The position numbers were made by a program, and so were the translations under genes. Under the pieces are notes generated by a model. That model ran no database searches. It had not been told where the DNA came from and saw nothing but the letters and a program-made list of their open reading frames with translations. DNA of 5,640 bases from an uncultured Clostridium sp. (GTDB lineage: Bacteria; Bacillota; Clostridia; TANB77; CAG-508): assembly GCA_948465625.1 (NCBI GenBank), contig CAOJXM010000077.1, forward strand, positions 1-5,640. Direction: 5' to 3'. Positions within the stretch are counted from its first letter, which is position 1. Every line of letters begins with the position of its first letter. Shown one piece after another: positions 1-4,314 of this stretch.

Positions 1-294
1 GTAGCCTTAAGAGAAGCCAAACTTACCATATTTGATGAGCCAGAAGCAGGCATTGATTTGTGGAGTTTTAACAATTTAATTGATGTATTTGAAAATATGA
101 GAAATCTGATAAAAGGAACTACACTCATCATTTCTCATCAAGAGAAAATATTAAATATTGCCGATAAAGTTATATTAATCAAAAATGGAAAAATCGAAAA
201 GATAGGAAAAACAGAAGAGATATTAGGATGTTCGAATCTTTTATCTTCTGAGTGTTGCAAATTAAAAAAGGAGGTAGCACATGGACAAGATTGA
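1..294 (+). CDS. sufC: SufC-like Fe-S assembly ABC ATPase, 3' part (partial)
   Basis: This is the C-terminal 97 codons of a cytosolic ABC-type ATPase, open at the left edge and read in the frame starting at base 1. The visible part begins just after where the LSGGE signature should lie. It contains the Walker B and D-loop region (LTIFDEPEAGID, residues 9-20 of the fragment) followed by LWSF, then the H-loop (TTLIISHQ) and the usual tail (DKVILIKNGKIEKIGKTEEIL). The DEPEAGIDLWSF wording fits SufC-like ATPases that partner a short SufB/SufD protein, rather than a membrane transporter. The gene ends in TGA at 292-294 and overlaps the SufB-family start by 14 nt, which suggests translational coupling. 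In the Suf family this ATPase drives conformational change of the SufB/D scaffold during Fe-S cluster assembly. The family call rests partly on the neighbour; the P-loop is outside the window. Confidence 0.85.
   Translation, partial: VALREAKLTIFDEPEAGIDLWSFNNLIDVFENMRNLIKGTTLIISHQEKILNIADKVILIKNGKIEKIGKTEEILGCSNLLSSECCKLKKEVAHGQD
268..274 (+). promoter_or_regulatory. Ribosome binding site of the SufB-family gene
   Basis: AAGGAGG, a full match to the anti-Shine-Dalgarno complement, lies inside the last codons of the upstream ATPase gene, six bases before the ATG at 281. It fixes that start codon and supports independent re-initiation within the overlap. Confidence 0.85.
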
Positions 295-1198
295 GGAAGG
301 ACTATTAAATGAAATTTCTGATTTAGATAAATTAAAACAAGGGGCCTATAATATCAGAAAAAACGGACAAGGAGTGGAAAGAAGAATAACACCCAATATT
401 GATATTATAACAAAAAAAGATAAATCTGGAATTGATATTATGGTAAAAGAAAATACCCAATTTGAATTTGTGCATATTCCTGTTATCCTAACAGAAAGTG
501 GTTTAAAAGATATTGTATATAATGATTTTTACATTGGAAAAAATGCAAATGTAATAATTGTAGCAGGGTGTGGGATTCACAATGACCATGACCAAACTTC
601 TGAACACAATGGAATCCATCGATTCTTTTTAGAAGAAGGAGCAAAAGTAAAATACATCGAAAAACATTATGGAGAAGGAAGTGGCACAGGAAAAAGGATT
701 TTAAACCCAGTAACAGAAGTACATTTAAAAAATGGAGCAAGCTTAGAAATGGAGACGATACAAATAAAGGGAGTGGATTCTACCATAAGAGAAACCAAAG
801 CAACATTAGAGCAAAATACCAATTTTGTGGTATCTGAAAAAATTATGACACATGGCAAACAGTTTGCCAAAACCATATTTGAGGTAACGTTAAAGGGAGA
901 AAATGCAAGTACCCATGTAACCTCAAGGTCAGTGGCAACAGAGAGCTCTACCCAAGAGTTTATTTCAAAAATATATGGAAATACCAAATGTTTTGCCCAT
1001 GTAGAGTGTGATGCCATTATAAAGGACAAAGCTTGTGTTAAGGCAATTCCAGAAATCACAGCCAATAATGTAGAAGCGAATTTAATTCATGAAGCGGCCA
1101 TTGGAAAAATTGCAGGAGAGCAATTGATTAAATTAATGACACTAGGGTTAAGCGAAAAAGAGGCAGAAGAAGAAATTATCAATGGATTTTTAAGGTAA
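281..1198 (+). CDS. sufB: SufB/SufD-family Fe-S cluster assembly scaffold (short, SMS-type)
   Basis: This is a complete 305-aa protein with no signal peptide or membrane segment, expected in the cytosol. It would form, with the upstream SufC-like ATPase, the scaffold on which Fe-S clusters are built. The C-terminus is the clearest family mark: after a Cys-Asp pair (C243-D244), the segment around H270-E271 (LIHEAAIGKIAGEQLIKLM, then LGLSEKEAEEEIINGFLR) closely follows the conserved SufB/SufD ending. By alignment from memory, C243 and E271 sit where the functional Cys and Glu of E. coli SufB lie; this is inference. A Cys/His/Asp-rich stretch (CGIHNDHDQ, residues 97-105) is also notable. The length is well below the roughly 420-490 aa of classical SufB and SufD and fits the short homologues of the minimal SmsCB (SUF-like minimal) system. 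The SD at 268-274 supports the ATG. A hairpin directly after the stop codon ends the unit. Confidence 0.88.
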   Translation: MDKIEEGLLNEISDLDKLKQGAYNIRKNGQGVERRITPNIDIITKKDKSGIDIMVKENTQFEFVHIPVILTESGLKDIVYNDFYIGKNANVIIVAGCGIHNDHDQTSEHNGIHRFFLEEGAKVKYIEKHYGEGSGTGKRILNPVTEVHLKNGASLEMETIQIKGVDSTIRETKATLEQNTNFVVSEKIMTHGKQFAKTIFEVTLKGENASTHVTSRSVATESSTQEFISKIYGNTKCFAHVECDAIIKDKACVKAIPEITANNVEANLIHEAAIGKIAGEQLIKLMTLGLSEKEAEEEIINGFLR

Positions 1199-1200
1199 GA

Positions 1201-1238
1201 AAGAGGGGATAGAAGTTTGAAAGCTTCTATCCCCTCTT
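1201..1238. terminator. Convergent (bidirectional) hairpin terminator
   Basis: A perfect 15-bp inverted repeat (arms 1201-1215 and 1224-1238) with an 8-nt loop starts two bases after the stop codon of the SufB-family gene and 14 bases beyond the stop of the minus-strand gene. Read on the minus strand, the stem is followed by TTCTTACC-like sequence, a weak U tract. On the plus strand almost no U tract follows. The position between convergent genes makes a shared transcription end the best reading; the poor U tracts lower confidence in efficient intrinsic termination. Confidence 0.7.
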
Positions 1239-1251
1239 ATCCATGGGTAGG

Positions 1252-1617
1252 TTACTTAAATTCGAAAGCAACCTCCTGGTACGTTTTACTGTTTAATCTT
1301 TCAAGCAGTTTAACTGCTGGCACAGGGTAACAATCGTAAGTGATAATGGGACGTTTCATCCCATTGTTGTACAGTTCATGCAAAATAGCAAGAGCAAGAA
1401 CTGTGGAGTCGTGTTCGAAAAAGGTATCAGAAAGATAAAAGCAAACACGACCATCGATGTGAAACCAAACACTTCCTACTGTGTGCAAATGGTACAAACA
1501 GCGGGGAGAGTGCCGAGCAGAAGGAGAGATTTGGTCAATTAACAATTCTCCCCAACCTGTCTTTTTCCGAAACTGTTTCAGAGTTACAAGGTAATTACCT
1601 GATGTTAAGTAAAACAT
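1252..1617 (-). CDS. Hypothetical protein, 121 aa, unrecognised
   Basis: I do not recognise this protein. It is complete (ATG at 1617-1615, TAA at 1254-1252), with no membrane segment or signal peptide. It is rich in aromatic residues, His and Cys (for example YHLHTVGSVWFHIDG and FYLSDTFFEHD in the middle). The C-terminal half could be an alpha/beta fold (a helix-like LALAILHELYNNGM, then KRPIITYDCYPVPAVKLLERL). It is very likely a real gene: SD AAAGGAAG (1632-1625) lies seven bases upstream, a near-consensus sigma-A promoter precedes it, and a hairpin follows it. No opposing plus-strand gene covers the region. Counting bases in 1261-1620 gives about 41% G+C, clearly above its neighbours, so it may have been acquired as a single-gene unit. 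No function is proposed. Confidence 0.75.
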   Translation of the reverse strand: MFYLTSGNYLVTLKQFRKKTGWGELLIDQISPSARHSPRCLYHLHTVGSVWFHIDGRVCFYLSDTFFEHDSTVLALAILHELYNNGMKRPIITYDCYPVPAVKLLERLNSKTYQEVAFEFK

Positions 1618-1639
1618 GTTCCTACTTCCTTTCTATTGG

Positions 1640-1664
1640 TTATAGTAGGTATATTATACTATAA
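1640..1664. promoter_or_regulatory. Operator-like dyad over the minus-strand -10 and start site
   Basis: Inverted repeat TTATAGTA (1640-1647) and TACTATAA (1657-1664): perfect 8-bp arms with a 9-bp spacer. It covers the -10 box and predicted start of the minus-strand promoter, a good position for a repressor. The region is AT-rich, so chance symmetry is possible, and no regulator is identified. Confidence 0.35.
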
Positions 1665-1681
1665 TTTACGTAAAATAACAA
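1653..1681 (-). promoter_or_regulatory. Sigma-A-like promoter of the minus-strand hypothetical gene
   Basis: Read on the minus strand: -35 TTGTTA (1681-1676, 4 of 6 consensus bases), a 17-bp spacer, and -10 TATAAT (1658-1653, perfect). The predicted start is near 1646, leaving a leader of about 29 nt before the ATG at 1617. Confidence 0.75.
1665..1674. promoter_or_regulatory. Palindrome in the promoter spacer
   Basis: TTTACGTAAA is a perfect 10-bp palindrome lying between the -35 and -10 boxes of the minus-strand promoter and next to the dyad at 1640-1664. It could be part of an operator. Support is positional only. Confidence 0.3.
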
Positions 1682-1689
1682 GAGAAAGC

Positions 1690-1718
1690 TTCACAATTTT
1701 AAGGCAATGTGATATAGT
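1690..1718 (+). promoter_or_regulatory. Sigma-A-like promoter of the transketolase operon
   Basis: -35 TTCACA (1690-1695, 5 of 6), a 17-bp spacer, then -10 TATAGT (1713-1718, 5 of 6) preceded by the extended -10 TG motif (1710-1711). The predicted start is near 1725, giving a leader of only about 19 nt. The -35 box lies 8 bp from the -35 box of the divergent promoter, so the two promoters are back to back. Confidence 0.75.
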
Positions 1719-1726
1719 AACTAGGT

Positions 1727-1733
1727 AAAGGAG
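1727..1733 (+). promoter_or_regulatory. Ribosome binding site deciding the transketolase N-subunit start
   Basis: AAAGGAG lies ten bases before TTG at 1744 and only one base before GTG at 1735. A GTG start would leave almost no spacing, so TTG 1744 is the better initiation codon. Confidence 0.7.
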
Positions 1734-1743
1734 AGTGGTATTT

Positions 1744-2571
1744 TTGAAAATTACCAATAGAGAGGAATTGCAAAAAATAGCAAACGAAATTAGAATTAGT
1801 GTGATTGAAGAAGTATATGCTGGAAAGTCAGGTCATCCAGGTGGTTCTTTATCTTGTGCAGATATTTTAACAGTCTTGTATTTTAATCAAATGGAAATCG
1901 ATGCAACCAATCCACAAACAAGTAAAAGAGACCGTTTTGTCTTATCAAAAGGACATTGTTCACCAGCACTTTATGCGACTTTAGCACAAAGAGGATTTTT
2001 CAAAAAGGAAGATTTATTCACATTTAGAGGAATCGATAGTATTTTACAAGGGCATCCAGATATGAAAAAGATACCAGGAGTAGATATGTCTACAGGTTCC
2101 TTAGGGCAAGGCTTATCAGCAGCAAATGGTATGGCAATGGCTGCTAAGTTAAATCAAGATACCAATCGTATCTATTGCTTATTAGGAGATGGTGAAATAG
2201 AAGAAGGGCAAGTATGGGAAGCAGCGATGAGTGCTGCTCATTACAAGCTAGATAATTTGTGTGCCATTGTAGATAATAACAATTTGCAAATAGACGGAAC
2301 TGTAGAAGAAGTCATGAATTCTTATCCAATCAAAGAGAAATTTGCAAGTTTTGGTTTTCATGTGATTTCCATTGATGGACATGATATGGGGCAACTCATA
2401 AATGCTTTTGAAGAGGCAAAGACCATTAAGCAAAAGCCAACCGTAATCATTGCCAAAACCATCAAAGGAAAAGGTGTGTCTTTTATGGAAAATCAAGTAG
2501 GATGGCATGGAAAAGCACCAAATGAAGAACAATATGAGATTGCCTTAAAAGAATTAAGAGGGGAGGCTTAA
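1744..2571 (+). CDS. tkt: Transketolase, N-terminal (TPP-binding) subunit
   Basis: This is a 275-aa protein forming the first half of a split transketolase. With the next gene product it would transfer two-carbon ketol units between sugar phosphates in the non-oxidative pentose phosphate pathway, in the cytosol. Visible family motifs are SGHPGGSLS (about residues 29-37, with H31), FVLSKGHCSPALYA, GHPD, and STGSLGQGLS. The thiamine diphosphate motif runs from GDGE (148-151) to NNN (178-180), where Mg2+ and diphosphate are bound. The start is taken as TTG because a GTG nine bases earlier abuts the SD. The reading frame continues past a normal domain end (VGWHGKAPNEEQYEIALKEL), so nothing is truncated; the split is usual in Clostridia and Archaea. 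The gap to the C-subunit is 7 nt, so the two are surely one operon. A related DXS- or sulfopyruvate-type enzyme is less likely given the motif set. Confidence 0.95.
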   Translation: MKITNREELQKIANEIRISVIEEVYAGKSGHPGGSLSCADILTVLYFNQMEIDATNPQTSKRDRFVLSKGHCSPALYATLAQRGFFKKEDLFTFRGIDSILQGHPDMKKIPGVDMSTGSLGQGLSAANGMAMAAKLNQDTNRIYCLLGDGEIEEGQVWEAAMSAAHYKLDNLCAIVDNNNLQIDGTVEEVMNSYPIKEKFASFGFHVISIDGHDMGQLINAFEEAKTIKQKPTVIIAKTIKGKGVSFMENQVGWHGKAPNEEQYEIALKELRGEA

Positions 2572-2578
2572 AAAAAGT

Positions 2579-3511
2579 ATGAAGGTAGAGAAAAGAATAG
2601 CAACTCGTCAGAGTTATGGGGAAAAATTGGTAGAATTAGGAAAAAGCAATCCAGAGATTGTAGTATTAGATGCGGATTTAGCAGCAGCTACCAAAACAGA
2701 TTTGTTTAAAAAAGAATTTCCAGAGCGTTTTTTTGATATGGGAATTGCAGAACAAGATATGATAGCAACCGCAGCAGGTTTAGCAGCATATGGTAAAATT
2801 CCATATGCCAGTACATTTGCCATGTTTGCAGCAGGAAGAGCATATGACCAAATTAGAAATAGTATTTGTTATCCCAAATTAAATGTAAAAATATGTGCAA
2901 CCCATGCAGGAATTTCGGTGGGAGAAGATGGTGCAACCCATCAAATGTTAGAAGACCTAAGCTTAATGAGAACTTTGCCTAATATGACAGTGATGAGTGT
3001 ATCAGATGATATTCAAACCAAATGGGCAGTAGAAGAAATTGCAAAAATAAAAGGACCAGTTTATTTAAGATTAGGAAGACTAGCTTCACCAGTGATTTAT
3101 GAAGAAGGACAAAAATTTGAAATAGGAAAAGGAATTCAAATAGGAGAAGGAACCGATGCAACTGTAATTGCTACTGGATTAATGGTAGCAGAGGCAATCA
3201 AAGCACAAGAAATACTAGCACAAGAAGGCATTGCCATTCGTGTAGTAGATATCCATACCATTAAACCAATTGATAAAGAATTAATTATAAAATCTGCAAA
3301 AGAAACCAAAAAAATCATTACCATAGAAGACCATAGTATCATTGGTGGATTAGGAAGTGCAGTATGCGAAGTTTTAGCAGAACATTATCCTACTAAGGTA
3401 ACGAGATTAGGAATGAGAGATGAGTTTGGAAAATCAGGAAAAGCAGAAAAATTATTGGAATATTTTGGATTATCTGCACAAGGGATTATAGCGGAAATAA
3501 AAAATAATTAA
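2579..3511 (+). CDS. tkt: Transketolase, C-terminal subunit
   Basis: This is a 310-aa partner of the preceding subunit, carrying the pyrimidine-binding and C-terminal domains of transketolase. The segment GIAEQDM has E58 in the place of the glutamate that activates the TPP aminopyrimidine ring. It is followed by AAGLAAYGKIPYASTFAMF and the substrate-side motif THAGISVGEDGATHQ (H109, H121). From about residue 190 the protein has the transketolase C-terminal fold (DATVIATGLMVAEAIKA, then IRVVDIHTIKPID, then EDHSIIGGLGSAV). The length matches stand-alone C subunits. The SD GGGAGG (2561-2566) lies inside the last codons of the N subunit, 12 bases before this ATG. No terminator follows the stop codon, so some read-through into the folate leader is possible. 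Confidence 0.95.
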   Translation: MKVEKRIATRQSYGEKLVELGKSNPEIVVLDADLAAATKTDLFKKEFPERFFDMGIAEQDMIATAAGLAAYGKIPYASTFAMFAAGRAYDQIRNSICYPKLNVKICATHAGISVGEDGATHQMLEDLSLMRTLPNMTVMSVSDDIQTKWAVEEIAKIKGPVYLRLGRLASPVIYEEGQKFEIGKGIQIGEGTDATVIATGLMVAEAIKAQEILAQEGIAIRVVDIHTIKPIDKELIIKSAKETKKIITIEDHSIIGGLGSAVCEVLAEHYPTKVTRLGMRDEFGKSGKAEKLLEYFGLSAQGIIAEIKNN

Positions 3512-3518
3512 AAAACTA

Positions 3519-3547
3519 TTGTCAAACATCAAAAAAAGGTGTATGAT
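3519..3547 (+). promoter_or_regulatory. Sigma-A-like promoter of the folate riboswitch transcript
   Basis: -35 TTGTCA (3519-3524, 5 of 6), a 17-bp spacer, and -10 TATGAT (3542-3547, 5 of 6). The predicted start is near 3554, about five bases before the first paired base of the riboswitch, which is the expected spacing for a riboswitch-led transcript. Confidence 0.8.
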
Positions 3548-3558
3548 AATAACGTGAA

Positions 3559-3660
3559 AAAATAGAGTAGAAGTAAATCGTTAAGACTTGGTAAACGGGA
3601 AGTTGTTATCAAGGCAAAAGGGTGTAACCTTGCGTATTTATCTTCGCATTCCGCTATTTT
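3559..3660 (+). ncRNA. THF (tetrahydrofolate) riboswitch aptamer
   Basis: The RNA shows the conserved THF-riboswitch blocks in order: GAGUAGA (3565-3571), UCGUUAAG (3578-3585), GGGA then GUUG (3597-3605), and the 3' element GCAUUCCGC (3646-3654; consensus close to UGCAUCCGC). Helices can be read directly. P1 pairs AAAATAG (3559-3565) with CTATTTT (3654-3660). P2 pairs GAAGTAAAT (3570-3578) with 3636-3645 around one bulged U. P3 pairs CTTGGTAA (3587-3594) with TTATCAAG (3606-3613), closing the conserved loop. A further hairpin lies at 3614-3633. It sits between a promoter and a folate S-component gene with folC downstream, the known context for this class. The ligand would be reduced folates such as THF. 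Confidence 0.93.
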
Positions 3661-3701
3661 AATAAAGGAGATTGTAACTTCTTTCTTAAAACACGGAATG
3701 T
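3646..3701 (+). promoter_or_regulatory. Antiterminator hairpin of the THF riboswitch (ON state)
   Basis: The 3' aptamer strand can instead pair with the terminator's 5' arm. CATTCCG (3647-3653) is exactly complementary to CGGAATG (3694-3700), 3657-3662 pairs with 3686-3691, and AAAGGAG (3664-3670) pairs with CTTCTTT (3678-3684). Counting one extra pair at each junction (3646-3701 as G-U and 3655-3693) gives about 22 pairs, broken by one bulge and two mismatches, around a 7-nt loop. This fold excludes P1 and the ligand-contact element, and also the terminator. Confidence 0.75.
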
Positions 3702-3720
3702 TTAAAAGAAAGGAGTTTTT
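3676..3720 (+). terminator. Riboswitch terminator and SD-sequestering hairpin (OFF state)
   Basis: Twelve continuous pairs (3676-3687 with 3706-3717, one G-U), a small internal loop, five more pairs (3689-3693 with 3699-3703) and a CGGAA loop. A T run (3716-3720) overlaps and follows the stem. The 3' arm contains the folT SD AAAGGAG (3709-3715), eight bases before the ATG at 3724. The hairpin could therefore stop transcription, block translation, or both. Confidence 0.85.
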
Positions 3721-3723
3721 ATT

Positions 3724-4252
3724 ATGTCAAAAACAAAAAAAATTGTACTAGCAGGAATTTTGCTAGCATTACTACTTGTGTTATCTCGCTTTTTATCCAT
3801 TAAGACACCAATATTGGTTATTAGTTTTAGCTTTGTGCCAATTATGATGTCAGCCATTTTATTAGGACCAAAATATAGTACCCTAATTGCAGCTTTGGGA
3901 GATTTGATAGGAGCCTTATTATTTCCATTTGGTGCCTATTTTCCAGGCTATACGTTAAGCCAAGCACTTACACGGACTAATCTATGGAATAATCCTACAC
4001 AAAAAGCCAGAGGAAGAAATTTCAGACAAGAAATTTATCCTAAAGCTTATCCTATCTAGTGTAATTGTTTTAGGAGGAATTGCAATTTTACTTACATCTG
4101 TATGGATTAAAATGACAAGTGGAAAAGCATATATGGCAATTTTAGCAACTAGAGTAACCGCTCAAGCCATCATGTTACCAATACAAGTAGTTGTTATCTT
4201 TGTATTGGACAAGTTTTTAAGACCATTTTTTAAAAAGTATTTATATCAGTAA
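3724..4252 (+). pseudogene. folT: folT, folate ECF transporter S component, frameshifted
   Basis: This gene would encode the membrane substrate-binding (S) component of an energy-coupling-factor folate transporter. Frame 0 from the ATG at 3724 reads a typical start (ILLALLLVLSRFLSI, then SFVPIMMSAILLGP, then ALGDLIGALLFPFGAYFPGYTLSQALT). After codon 83 it turns into non-family sequence and stops at 4057-4059. From 3974 the +1 frame continues the expected FolT protein (GLIYGIILHKKPEE, then LILSSVIVLGGIAILLTS, then ATRVTAQAIMLPIQVVVIFVLDKFLRP) to TAA at 4250-4252. Dropping one base, best the C at 3973, restores a 175-aa protein with about six hydrophobic segments, the normal size. There are no other lesions. 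It may be a recent inactivating insertion, a sequencing or assembly error, or less likely a programmed shift. The SD lies in the riboswitch hairpin. Confidence 0.88.
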
Positions 4253-4259
4253 AAAGCTA

Positions 4260-4300
4260 AAATCAGTAGGTAAACGAAAGTTTAGCTACTGATTTGTTTT
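4260..4300 (+). terminator. Intrinsic terminator between folT and folC
   Basis: Ten perfect pairs (4260-4269 with 4286-4295), one G-G mismatch, five more pairs (4271-4275 with 4280-4284) and a GAAA tetraloop (4276-4279), then GTTTT (4296-4300). It begins eight bases after the folT stop codon and ends directly against the folC SD, so it can act as the end of folT or as an attenuator before folC. Confidence 0.85.
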
Positions 4301-4305
4301 AGGAG
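4301..4305 (+). promoter_or_regulatory. Ribosome binding site of folC
   Basis: AGGAG, nine bases before the ATG at 4315, immediately after the T run of the folT-folC terminator. It is outside the hairpin stem and so is not sequestered by it. Confidence 0.8.
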
Positions 4306-4314
4306 TGAAACATT

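Noticed and set aside
483..1065. Two minus-strand open frames opposite the SufB-family gene
   Set aside because: They lie wholly antisense to a well-supported gene, have no ribosome sites that I can see, and show the Leu/His/Phe-rich composition typical of the complement of A-rich coding sequence.
1735..1743. GTG at 1735 as the start of the transketolase N subunit
   Set aside because: It sits one base after the AAAGGAG ribosome site, leaving no workable spacing, and adds three residues (MVF) with no family support; TTG at 1744 has ten-base spacing.
2248..3342. Minus-strand open frames opposite the two transketolase subunits
   Set aside because: They are antisense to strongly conserved coding sequence, with low-complexity translations and no recognisable motifs; judged chance open frames.
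3671..3677. Leader mini-ORF TTG-TAA after the upstream AAAGGAG copy
   Set aside because: Spacing to the putative ribosome site is a single base and the frame has one codon; the copy is better explained as part of the antiterminator.
3724..4059. The 111-aa frame taken as a complete small membrane protein
   Set aside because: Residues after codon 83 are polar and unlike FolT, while the +1 frame continues the family sequence to 4252; the short frame is a frameshift product.
4205..4240. Possible folC promoter inside the 3' end of folT (TTGGAC with a downstream AT-rich box)
   Set aside because: The candidate -10 is poor and the AT-rich coding sequence offers many such matches; not strong enough to annotate.
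4260..4300. A second riboswitch or T-box in the folC leader
   Set aside because: The gap holds only a simple mismatch-containing hairpin with a GAAA loop and T run; there is no T-box sequence and no room for an aptamer.
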